64,000 bases of DNA from Fragilariopsis cylindrus CCMP1102 (taxonomy: Eukaryota; Bacillariophyta; Bacillariophyceae; Bacillariales; Bacillariaceae): contig FMBT01000310.1 in the NCBI GenBank assembly GCA_900095095.1, forward strand, positions 310,001-374,000, read 5' to 3'. Position 1 is the first letter of the stretch, and every line of letters begins with the position of its first letter. The position numbers and the translations under genes are program-made. Below are positions 34,626 to 45,200 of this stretch, piece after piece. The notes beneath the pieces are model-generated. The model worked only from the letters and a program-made list of their open reading frames with translations, was not told where the DNA came from and made no database searches.

Positions 34626-37306
34626 TTAAATTACGATATGTTTTCCTTCTTCTTGTTCGCTGCCACTGGCACTGTCGTTATTACTGTTGTTGTTGTGAAT
34701 TCCACTGAGTCTTCGATGCTGCTGTTGATGTTGGTGTTGATTATTACTTCTAGTAAAGATATCACCCCGTTGTAGTTTTCGAGCGAATACTTCTTTACGG
34801 AGACGTTCATCAACTTTTGGATCATCTCCCGCTACAACACGAATATTACGCCAGATACGTTTGTACGAATTGAGAGTTGGTGGACGAGATGCCTGGGTAT
34901 TGTCTGCGTTTATTCTTCTGTTATTAGACGTAGTGGTCTCTATCACATCAGCGAAAGGTGGCATTGGAAATCCTCCAATATTCCGCCCCTTATTTTGATC
35001 ATGTATATTATGCCGTTGTTGCCGTCCTATCGACGTTCCTCCATTTACAACCTGGATAACGTCCTTGTTAAGTTCTGGAGTGATTTTGGCAGAACCATTA
35101 TTGATGTTTCTGGCCGCCTCACTAGTACCACTATATGCATACTCATCATTCCCCACAGTAGTAACACCAGCAACATTCTTCTTCATGTTCATGTTATTAT
35201 TATTATCATACTTGGGCATTGGAAAACCTCCATTCTTACTGATTCTTTCCAAAGTTTGAGCCAATTTTTGTTGTTCTTGACTAGTATTACTTGCAATCGT
35301 ACTACTAGCAGATGCAACGCTAGAAGTAAGACTTGGACGGCGTAGTGTTTGGGGTTGTGATGGTACACCTACACCAACACCTACACCGACATGACGGTGT
35401 TGTGACGACGCATTAGAGAATTTGGGATTATTATTGTTAGTCGCTGCGGCTGCTTGTGCAACCGCAGCCGCCTGTGCCAAGAACGCATTCTTCTTATCGT
35501 TCATGTTCTTTAATCGTTCTAATGAATCAATAAAGTTCCTTTGTTGTAACTCTTTTAGTTGTTGTTCTAATCGTTGTCTCTTTTGTAATCTTGGAGATGA
35601 AAGTTCGGCGCCCCCCGCAACACCACTAATCATAGCATTCGTATCATTAGATGATGATGTTGCTGGCATTGAATTACGTCGTTTCAACAGCTCTAATTGT
35701 TGCTGTAACTGTTGTTTGTGATAGAGTGTGGCATTGTAATTACCAGCAGCATTATTACTAGTACCACCAGCGCCAGCACCAGCGGCACCACCAGCGCCAG
35801 CAGCATTAGCAGCATTCCATAACCAAGAAGGAACGGAAGTAGAACTACCAATATTACCATTACCATTACCACTATTATCACCAGCAGTTGCTGCTGTTAT
35901 CTCATCTAAGAATCGCTTATTATTAGAATTTGAATGTGAGCCTAATGATTTCTGATTGTTTGCGTTCGAAGAACTAAGCAACGAACTAAACGAATGTGCT
36001 TGATCATTATTACTACCAGTACTAATGTTCATCTTGTTATTGTTATTATTGATCATATTCCCAACATTCATACCCATCCTGTCAGTACCAATTTTATTAG
36101 CATCATTAACGAAGCTACTACTACTGTTTTGGTTGTTGTTGTTGTTGCTGCTGCTGCTGCTATTACGTGCATTGGCAAGAGCGGCAGCAGTTTCCGATAA
36201 CGTTGATAAGGCATCGGGACGTTTCAGTGGCATCGTCCTTTCATCTTCTCTTCGTTGGGTAGGAACAATAGCAGCTGGACCACTGTTATTATTAGAACTA
36301 GTACTAGTACTAGCAGTAGCACTAGTACCACTAGGGATAACGAAACGATGATTACCAGCATGGTTCATGTTACTATTATTAAAGTTGTTGGCGTTTACGT
36401 TAACGTTGGTGTTGTTGGGACCCTGACCCTGATTACCCTGACCCTGTTGATTATTCCTACTACTACCACTACCACTATCGCTACCACTAACAACCGCACC
36501 TCCTTTGTTTGCTGCAAGACCACCAAGTAATAAACTCTGCTTTAATGATTCAGCTTGTTGTAATCGTTGAATTGATTCTAAACGTTTTTGAATTCGAATC
36601 GTTTCCTCAATATTGTTTTTCATTCGTAATAATTCAACATCATTCATTCTTGTTCCAGCATTCTGAAGTTGTTGCTGCTGCTGCTGCTGCTGTTGATTCT
36701 GCTGCTGATGCTGCAGTTTTTGACCTTGACCTTGACCTTGACGTTGTTGACGTTGCTGTTGCTGTAACTGCTGATGTTGTTGCATTTGCTGATGCTGTTG
36801 TTGTAACTGTAGATGACGTTGTTGTTGTGCTTGTGAGGATGCCATAAGTCTTGCAGCTCCGTGCGTAAAAGTTGTTGGACTGTTGGGTGTTCTTCCTCCT
36901 TGCCCACCGCTACCGCTACCGCCACTGCCGCGAACAGCAGAGATTATTCCGTTGTTGACGTTGTTCCTCGTGGTGTTGTTGTTGGATGTGTTATTGAGAT
37001 TGAGACTGAGATTGTTATTAACATTGACATTGTTGGCATGATAGTTACCACTTGGGTTATGTGAATAACGGCGATGAATATCACCGTTGTTATTGTTGTT
37101 GTTACCACCCCCACCGTTATACATACTATTGATTTGTTGTTGCTGTTGTTTTGGTTGTGCCGAAGAATCGAGTTTGCTGTAGTACTTGGAATTGGAGTAG
37201 TAATAGTATTAATATACTTGTCTTTCGAAAGGAGACGACAATTCTGATTTTGCTGATGCTGATGCTGATGCTGATGCTGATGCTGTGATTGTGTTAGAAG
37301 GTTCAT
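34626..37306 (-). CDS. Asn/Gln-rich low-complexity protein with conserved C-terminal block
   Basis: About 893 residues, no intron. The long frame 37124-34626 is preceded by a shorter in-register start at 37306 (MNLLTQSQHQHQHQ...), joined by adding one base near 37209, giving KYINYYYSNSKYYSKLDSSA and then the polyQ. Most of the protein is poly-Asn, poly-Gln, Ser and Gly, with a Gln-rich coiled region (RIQKRLESIQRLQQAESLKQ). Two GGFPMP motifs occur (SKNGGFPMPKYD, NIGGFPMPPFAD). The only compact-looking part is near the C-terminus: NSYKRIWRNIRVVAGDD and KVDERLRKEVFARKLQRGD. Composition is prion-like, suggesting a condensate or nuclear scaffold, but the function is unknown. Confidence 0.8.
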
Positions 37307-38006
37307 CAAGAAGCTATTATACGAAGAGGAGGAAGCAGAGAATGAATTACTACGAACAGATCAAAGCAGTTAAGTTCAACCGAAGGGGATAGAATAAGGA
37401 TTGTGAAGTGGATGCGTTAAGAAGAGCAGACGGAGAGCGAGCGAATTTAATTTGTGGAGGTGTGTGTTGTGAGGGGATGTGCAGTTACGGTATTTGAGTG
37501 AGCGGTGTGAAAGTGATTGTACCGCAAGATTTGTTCGAAATGTACCGGTCTTTATTTTTCTTTGCTTGTCTTCTAGTAGCGCAGTTCTTTGCCGTTATCA
37601 TAATAAAGAATAAAAGCGATGAAGAATGCGGTTTTGTAGTAGTACGAAGTACTGGAACATTGACGGCACTTACGGTGTTTATTTTTGTTGTAAGCGTTTG
37701 GTCGTGGGTCGAACACTTATATACTTCGGGACCATCCATTCAACTGAAGTCACCATAAATATTGAGATACACTAGTACATACTTGAAGTAATACGGTCTA
37801 TTTAGATTTGTAGAATTAAGTGCGATGAATATTTCCTGAGCAGTAAAAAAAGAGAACATCGGCTCACAAGTGGAAGCGAGTATTGCGCACGGTGAAATTT
37901 TATAGCGAAGTCTAGAAGTTGAACTGTTCTTTATTAATTTTTTACATTATCGGTATATATCGAAATTTTGTATCGTACTTCAACCGAACATTTTATTCCT
38001 AAATAA

Positions 38007-38040
38007 ATAAAAAACTAAGCCCTCGGTCTTAGTTTTTTAT
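38007..38040. other. Perfect 13-bp stem-loop
   Basis: ATAAAAAACTAAG pairs perfectly with CTTAGTTTTTTAT across an 8-base loop CCCTCGGT. Both strands end the hairpin in a T run, so it would look like a bidirectional terminator; in a eukaryote its role, if any, is unclear. Confidence 0.8.
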
Positions 38041-38527
38041 ATCGACGCATCATCGTCATACAGTACCGTACACAGAACTCGAATATTAAACTTCAAACCC
38101 ACTTTGATAAATATGAAATAACTCTAACCCTAAGTACATCTAAAGAAAACGCTATCTTGTATTTATATTCCGAGGTGTAATTGACATTTCCTTTTGTTTA
38201 TAGTACTGTCTAATCGTAATTATTACCATAATATGTACGCGATACACAAATAAGTTTTGTGTCGGCAGTGCATAGCCAATGTCGTTCTTCTTCTCTTTTA
38301 GCATGAGATTCGAATTGATTGATTCTAGATTCGATTCGATACTACCTACAGTAACAAAGAAAAATTAGACACATTAAGCAAAATGACTAATTCCAATTGG
38401 CTAGGTTTAGGTTTGGCTTGGGCGAATGATTTGTCTAGAAGCATAATACTGCTTCAAAATAATGTCATTGTAAACAATAAACAGAATATCCCACCAAGGA
38501 ACACTGTGTACAATGTAACAGTAGAGA

Positions 38528-38542
38528 GGGGGGGGGGGGGGG
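38528..38542 (+). repeat. G15 homopolymer
   Basis: Fifteen consecutive G bases in intergenic DNA. Such a run can form a quadruplex, and its true length is doubtful given the homopolymer errors elsewhere in the window. Confidence 0.9.
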
Positions 38543-39146
38543 AAGGAGAAAGATTAAATGATGGAGATGTGTCTTTTTTGTCTAAAAAAGAAAGCTCCAA
38601 AGGGAAGCTAATGAATCTACTCTACAACTATTATACTATAATATAGTACATGCTATCATCTACCTTACACTAAAAAATAGTCCATACCATGTATCTTCAA
38701 ATCAAAAACAAGGACAACATCAACAACTTAATAATCAATCAATTGGTTGACCGGTTGTTGACAGTGTACTAAAATAAAGTAGTCAATGCTACCAAAAATA
38801 ATAGTGTGAGGAAGGAAAGAACTAGGATGTTGATAGTATTTAGTACTCCACAAAGAAGGCAGGTCAAATCACCATTAACAACATAGCAATAATTAGCAAG
38901 TGTGACAACTGATGGGATCTTTTTGAATCATGGTTAAATTTGTTCATAGTGAAGTAAAACAGAACTGGCATTGTTGTATAATACATTTCCTCTGGTCATA
39001 CACTTCCTGTCGCCGTTTTTTTTGAAAGTTTAACTCAAAATATTTACATGATGAAAAGCTACTTCCCATCTTGTTATCATTGTCATTATTATTATTATTA
39101 TTATTGTTGCCGCTGATTGTCATCATTTGATTTCCCTGTTTCAACG

Positions 39147-40175
39147 GCATTGGCAACTAACCTTCATCGGCGCGTTCCGGCTCAAGGCTGCATTTTGAGG
39201 GACACTCGCGACTAAAAAATTTTAATGCGCGATACCTCGCGACAGGAAAATTCTTTAAATTATTAAGTATTGAAATGGAAAATTATATCACATCAACATG
39301 AAAATGGGAATGTATTGAACCGAACCTCCATGGCTATTGCTCTATTTAACATACGCTTATAAGACGAAATACAGATGCTTGTTCTCTTAACAAGGGTAGA
39401 AAATTTCGATTGTATTTGGTCATTTGGGGAAATTTCTATGGGGTCATATATGACTGGAAGGCAAATTTCGAATCGCCAGGAAGAGGTGCATAAGAGAGGA
39501 AAATTAAAAATCAAAGAATGGATTGATAGATAAAGTACTAATACAGAAGTCTCTATTAGTGTTATATTAGTTAATGCGATAATTCTTATACTTATTGTTA
39601 CATTAAGAGAGGACCCATTATCAACGGGTATGTAGGACGTGTTTTTTCCGAAAATCCGATCATGTGTGTCTCTTACTAAGAGGGAGTTTAAGTAGTTAAA
39701 ATTCCACTAGATTAAATCGAATTTTTTTGTGCTTGTTAAGAGAACAAGCATCTGTATTTCGTCTCATAAGCTTTTGTTAAATAGATCGATATCCATGGAG
39801 GTTCGATTCAATACATTCCCATTGTCATGTGTTAGTAAGGAATTTTCCACTTATTCACTGCGTAGGTGCGTGGTATCTTAATCCCGCGACGCGATAAATA
39901 TTATCACCAAGTACACCATATGGGCGGAATTCTCCTTAGATAAGTACCAGGTCATTGCCTACACTACCTAGACCTGTCGAAAATTTGGAATGTGTAGAAT
40001 CAACAGGGATAGGTACTGGAGAATGATTGAAGAGCATTCATATAGTTAAAAATCCCCCCGATTGTTAGTACTTCACTGCATTCGTCGCGTTGTAGAAAAT
40101 CGTCTGTCCGCAGATTGTCCTTTTTTGTCGAAATATGCGCAGCCTTGAGCCGGAACACGCCCATCGTTAATGGCT
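39147..40175. mobile_element. Foldback, MITE-like non-autonomous element
   Basis: About 1.03 kb with nested inverted repeats. The outer ends share GTTCCGGCTCAAGGCTGC at 39174-39191 and, inverted, at 40139-40156, within longer imperfect ends. The inner arms (about 39277-39394 and 39732-39850) include a 32-nt identical inverted match (39363-39394 against 39732-39763) and a near-identical block near 39305-39334. The centre is about 337 bp. There is no open reading frame for a transposase, so it would need another element to move. The exact ends and target duplication are not resolved, and the superfamily is unknown. Confidence 0.78.
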
Positions 40176-40687
40176 CTAATTGCAATATAGTGCTGGCCAC
40201 GTCCGATCCCGAGACATACCAAACTTGAAATCAGGAAGCGTTCTCATTTATCGCTATCTTGGGATGAAATGTCTGTCAAATGTCTGTCGGCCAAGATAGA
40301 CGTGACAAGTAAGCGTCTATCCTATACAATAATGCACTATATGGCAAGAGAATAAAGAGTTTATAAATTTAAATTACATTGCATCAGTCGTGCACACTGA
40401 AAAATATGTAGTTCGACTACTACGACTACTAGTTGATCTTTTTCAGGCTTGTTGACACCACTCACCTTTGTTCAGCCAAACACAAAAATCCATTGCCGGT
40501 AGATGTAAGAAATTTGAAATCATCCAATGATAATGTGTTGTGTTTAAAAGCATTAGACGAGATATTATGTTAGTGAAGACACGCACAATGCTAATAGAGC
40601 AAATTCAAGATACTCAACAAGAATAAATAGAACAGACCAACAGCCTATCATTTATAATTACTACCAAGTTTTTCTCCTGTCAGACTG
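40176..40687. other. Intergenic region before the EEP gene
   Basis: Holds the presumed promoter of the downstream nuclease gene. Near 40252-40292 the words AATGTCTGTC occur twice in a row and CAAGATAG-type pieces are inverted. No gene seen. Confidence 0.4.
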
Positions 40688-41764
40688 ATGTTTCATTATG
40701 CTTCGCTGTCGTCGCTGCTATCGTCGTCGTTAAACAATAAACATGACATTGCTATCGGACTTACTCTTTTCTGCTCGATCACAATAATGATGCTTCCTAT
40801 TGCACCCGTTGAAAGTATGACAATGCTTCGAGTTGCAAGTTGGAATCTTCTGGCGCAAGATTATGTCAAAGAATATAAATATCCTTGGACTAAAAACACT
40901 CCATGTCTCGAATGGGATTATAGAAAACAGAAAATAGCTGAATGGCTTCTAGATGAGGAAATGAAACCACCTGACGTCGTTTGTTTACAAGAAGCACAGA
41001 TTGATCTTTTTTCAGATTTATTGTCTAGTCTTTCACCTACCTTCGATGGTGTAATACAAAATACAACCTCAGACCATAACGTAGGAACCGCTGTATTAGT
41101 ACGAAATTCTTGTCCTGTGAAAATCAAACGAATGGAATCAAGATCACGGGCTTTAATCGTTACGTTAGAAGATAAACAACAAAATGACAACCACCTATAT
41201 CTTTGTAGTGTACATTTGGATGCCGATAAGAGTCACGATCCAAAAACGAGACAAAAAAATCAAGATCAACGACAGTGTCAACTCAAATCACTTTTAAAAC
41301 GAATTAATTTTCAGTGTAAATTGGATGAACAACAAATCAAAGAGTCGTCGGTACTCATAGCGGGAGATTTTAATATGCTAAGAGAAAATCCATTGCATTT
41401 GAGTCTTATGGAAGGAACATTATCACCCAGTGCTCATGTTCTATTACAGGATGCATACATGGAGGCTGAACGAAATAAACGTCCATCAATTCCAGTCTAT
41501 CAACAACACCAGCAGGAGTCGTCGCCGGGAGAAGAAACAAATATCCAACAACAACAACAGAAAAACGACAGTCATCAACTAAATCTAGCAAAGACATATA
41601 AAGGAGGGGCGATTCTTGACTATATTTGGACATCGGAAAAGATAAAAGTTCTTGATACGTTGCTATACCATCCAAGATCATCAATTATGGGTATGGAAAA
41701 GTGGCCTTCCGCAGAACATCCTTCAGATCATATACCGATTGGGATTGATATGGAATGGAATTGA
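40688..41764 (+). CDS. Endonuclease/exonuclease/phosphatase family protein, CCR4/Angel-like
   Basis: An intact 358-residue protein. A hydrophobic N-terminal segment (GLTLFCSITIMMLPIAPVES) suggests a signal peptide or anchor. The EEP fold starts with LRVASWNLLAQDY, then DVVCLQEAQID (metal-binding Glu), GTAVLVRNSCPVKI, LCSVHLDADKS, VLIAGDFNMLRENPLH (catalytic Asp and Asn), LDYIWTSEKIKV and the final SDHIPIGIDMEW (Asp-His pair). The spacing is closest to CCR4/Angel/nocturnin-like enzymes that shorten poly(A) tails or remove phosphates. The leader makes an organellar or secreted role possible. Confidence 0.9.
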   Translation: MFHYASLSSLLSSSLNNKHDIAIGLTLFCSITIMMLPIAPVESMTMLRVASWNLLAQDYVKEYKYPWTKNTPCLEWDYRKQKIAEWLLDEEMKPPDVVCLQEAQIDLFSDLLSSLSPTFDGVIQNTTSDHNVGTAVLVRNSCPVKIKRMESRSRALIVTLEDKQQNDNHLYLCSVHLDADKSHDPKTRQKNQDQRQCQLKSLLKRINFQCKLDEQQIKESSVLIAGDFNMLRENPLHLSLMEGTLSPSAHVLLQDAYMEAERNKRPSIPVYQQHQQESSPGEETNIQQQQQKNDSHQLNLAKTYKGGAILDYIWTSEKIKVLDTLLYHPRSSIMGMEKWPSAEHPSDHIPIGIDMEWN

Positions 41765-41794
41765 ATTGAATTGAATTGAATTGAGTTGAATTAA
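41757..41794 (+). repeat. GAATT pentamer microsatellite
   Basis: About seven GAATT-like units, one with GAGTT, overlapping the last codons and stop of the EEP gene. Confidence 0.85.
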
Positions 41795-42227
41795 ATAGCT
41801 AGCTACGCAAAATTAAATAATACGAACAACATACATTATGATTTCTTTTATAAGAATTAAATTGGAAATATAAAATATATAGTACACAATGTTTATGACT
41901 ACGGCTATTAGTATATGAAATCAGGAAGGTAGAATGATCGTGCAGTTGTAAGTTAAGCTTGGTATAAGACCTAGAATACTCTACTCATAAAGCATCAAAT
42001 AATGGTCATAATCATCAAAGTCTAGCATTCAATAGTTTAGTTTAAGAACTACATTTCCACTTTGCGCACAAAATAGACCAACCAATGTGCGATTGATAGC
42101 TTGTCAACTACTACTAGTAGCAGCAAAGCAGTCCAACGTCTTATTCACTGTATGAGATTTCTAGTAAGTAATAAAGTGATTTCTAGTAGCTCAACTTACT
42201 TTTGAATCATGTATATACAATTATTTT
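41795..42227. other. Convergent spacer
   Basis: Between the ends of the EEP gene (plus) and the ARM gene (minus). Contains an exact CTACTAGTAG at 42111-42120. No gene seen. Confidence 0.5.
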
Positions 42228-45200
42228 TCACTGAATGGTGCACTTCTCCTCTTCATCTCCTTCCCCCTTGTCCCGCTGCTGTGCTGTAGTCACTATTTCA
42301 TCTCCCAGACGAGGCGAGTCTAGATTCTTATTGTCGCTTTGCCATTCAAGGTTGGACATCATCGTTGGAAGCTGACCTAGATCAGGGATTTCTTCTACAT
42401 CCACATTGAGTGACGTGGTTGATGCTATAATCGGTAAATCTGGAATATCTTCCATGTAGCTGTCATCTGCCACTTCACCCTTATTGGTTACGTCATGTTT
42501 TTTGGTGCTTTCATTCTGTTTCATGTTGTTGTTATCGTCCACCTTTGTCGACATCGACTCGGAATCGCTTGAAGTACGACTCGTTCCGTCTTGATCGGTG
42601 CTTTCCAAGATCTTCTCTTCAGCAAGGGGGGGCGACAAAACATTGTCATTGAGTTCTGTTATTCCTCGCAATAGTATGGATAAATTAGAAATAGCCTCGT
42701 GCTGATCGTTCTTATTTTTCCAAGAAGGTGATTGCAACGCCATGGTCAGCGTCATGATCCCACCTGCCTTAGAAAGCTCCGATAATCTCTGATGACTCCC
42801 TGTACAAAGATTAGTGATCGCAGTGAATGCCTTTGCTTGGATGCGAGAATTGGTCGTATAACGAGCCATGCAGGACAGTAGAGTGGACACCGCGCCCTCT
42901 GCATTCTTGAGAGGATCCTGTGATGTATCAGCTTCTTGTTGCCGACAAATTGTTGCGAGCGCCGAGCAAGCTGCTTCCTGAACTTGAATGTTATCTGTAT
43001 GGTCTAGCATAGATTTTACCATAAGTGAGACTCCATCCATTTCACAAATAGTTACCTGCGTTTCTGGGTCCAGCGCCAATTTTTCCAAGGTCAAACAGCA
43101 AGGAACTTGGACAGATTCGCAATTAGCATTCATTTCCATTGTTCTCATAATCGTCATGACCCCACCGCATCGAACTATGTGTGCCCTATGCTGATACCCA
43201 TTATTTGCCTCGGTGTCAAGATCTTCCATGGCGCCCCTTATGACGTTTACGTCGCGGCTCCAAACTTCCTTCCGCAATATTTCTACGATTCGTTGCTTCG
43301 AAGTTTCGGAACAAGTTAATTGAGATGAGTATGATGATGCACTTTCAGACCTCAGAGAATTTAAAGATCGTCTGCTTTTTCCTTTCTTTAACGAAGGTGG
43401 TATTGTGATAGGTTTGTTAGGTGATCTTGCGATAGGTTTGCACACTGCATCAAAGTAGTTTTCTTCGACCTCTCCGCCGTCAGCGCTAAGATGGTCCATA
43501 GTAATCTGGGTCATATCATCATCGAAATAATCTCCTACAGTAATTGATGGAAAACTCATCGCGTTTTCGTCTAGATTCTCCGTTGGCTTATTCTGTTCTT
43601 GTTTCTGCTGTTGTTGTGTGGAATTTAATGGTATCGTAGGAACAACGTCTTGAAACATACGACTGCTGAGTAAATTTGACATGAATGGAGACATCAACTG
43701 ATTATTTGCGGCAACTTTAGACACAACGGTTTGATCGACGTAGGAAGGTTGGACACTTTCTTCTATGGTAAAATCCATGTAACTCTGTTCTTCATCTTCT
43801 GGCGTTTGAAATACAGGCATCGTTGATTCCAGCATCGTTTCTTGTCCAAAGGTCATTTCTGTATAAATCGATTCGTCATCTTTGGGAGCTGCAGGTCGGT
43901 CTTTGTCTCTGAGGAAGGCATCAAAAGCCGTGAAACTGTGATGAAGATCGTCATGAACCCCTGACTCTTTCTTATTCGAATCTTTCTCGATCGTTGTGGT
44001 GCCGGATTGAACAGTCAGCTTAACTTCGGTCGTGCTCGGATCGGGAGGATGCTGTTGCGCGCTGTTCAAAACAGGGCTAGATACTTGATTTTTGTCAACG
44101 GATATCGATTTTTCCTTATTCACATCGGAAAGTTGCGTATTGCAATCAGTTGGCACTGCGATTTTGATAGGGGATATTGCAGGAGAAGATCCGACGTTTG
44201 CGTTCGAATCAGCTGGGATTTTGGTGACACTTGTCTCATTAACTTTGCTGTCCTGTTGGTCACCATCTACTTTTATATCATGGACAGGAGATTTGGATAC
44301 TCGCATCTTCGCCAAACGGTTCTTCCATTTGTTGGATTTCTTGCCACCATTTTTCGGGGAAACGAGAGGCTCAATTTTGCATCCTTCATCATTTGATGGC
44401 GTTTCCCGCAGCTTGTCATCAGATGGTGCAGTCAAATCTGAGATTGCTCTATTGAAAGAAGGTCGCGCTGAAGAATCTTCAGACTTTGGAGAAGTTGCTT
44501 CAAGACCGCCAGACGGGTTAGTCGCGTGTGTAGTCTTTTGTGTGAGCTCTATTGATAATAGATTTTCATCCGGTGTGGAGATTAATGCTTTGTCACTTTG
44601 ATCTTCGATAAGATCACCCCCGCTAGGCAATTCTTCTCCGAGAGTTTTGGCAGTGGTGTCTTGTTTTTTATTCTTATTCTTTTTCAGTCTATCCTTCCAT
44701 TTCTTTCCTTTGTTTGGGGGTAGACCCTGAATGACATCATCGTTTACTGGAAATGGGAGATTCAGCTCCTCAGCAAGCAGTCCTTGCTCCTCCCCATCAC
44801 TGGTGGAACCAGTAGAATCAGAATATTTATCTGCAGTATCAGTATCTTTTCTATTCTGTGAGGACATAATTGTACCTGCACGATTGACCTCTTTGGAAAT
44901 TTCTTGCGCCCTGCTACCACTGGTGTAACCGTCATCGCCTTGATGTAAATTATGGTTGGCATCTTCTACCTCCATTGGATCTTCGGTACAATTCACATCC
45001 TTTGATTCTTCAAAGTGATCATCAATGGTAAATAATTTTTCTACTACTTCCACATTATTATCACCTGATTTTTCGATGTTTGCTGAATTATTTTTATCCA
45101 ATGATTGTATACCTTCGTGCTGATCAGTTTTGCAAGGCGCAGGTTCGTTACGCGAAGGTTCTTCATTTGAAGCCGTGTCATTAATATTGAAAGATTCTAC

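Larger units (their letters stand above)
37307..39146. other. Intergenic region
   Basis: Upstream of the N/Q-rich gene and left of the foldback element. A plus-strand frame (37498-37758; first ATG near 37540) has two hydrophobic stretches but no homology signal, and is left as doubtful. The region also holds a perfect hairpin and a G15 run, listed separately. Confidence 0.45.

Noticed and set aside
37498-37758. Small two-helix membrane protein
   Set aside because: It has hydrophobic stretches but no homology signal, and the given start is not ATG. Not enough to call.
39147-40175. Retroelement or LTR interpretation of the paired repeats
   Set aside because: The repeats are inverted, not direct, and no polymerase or capsid-like frame is present.
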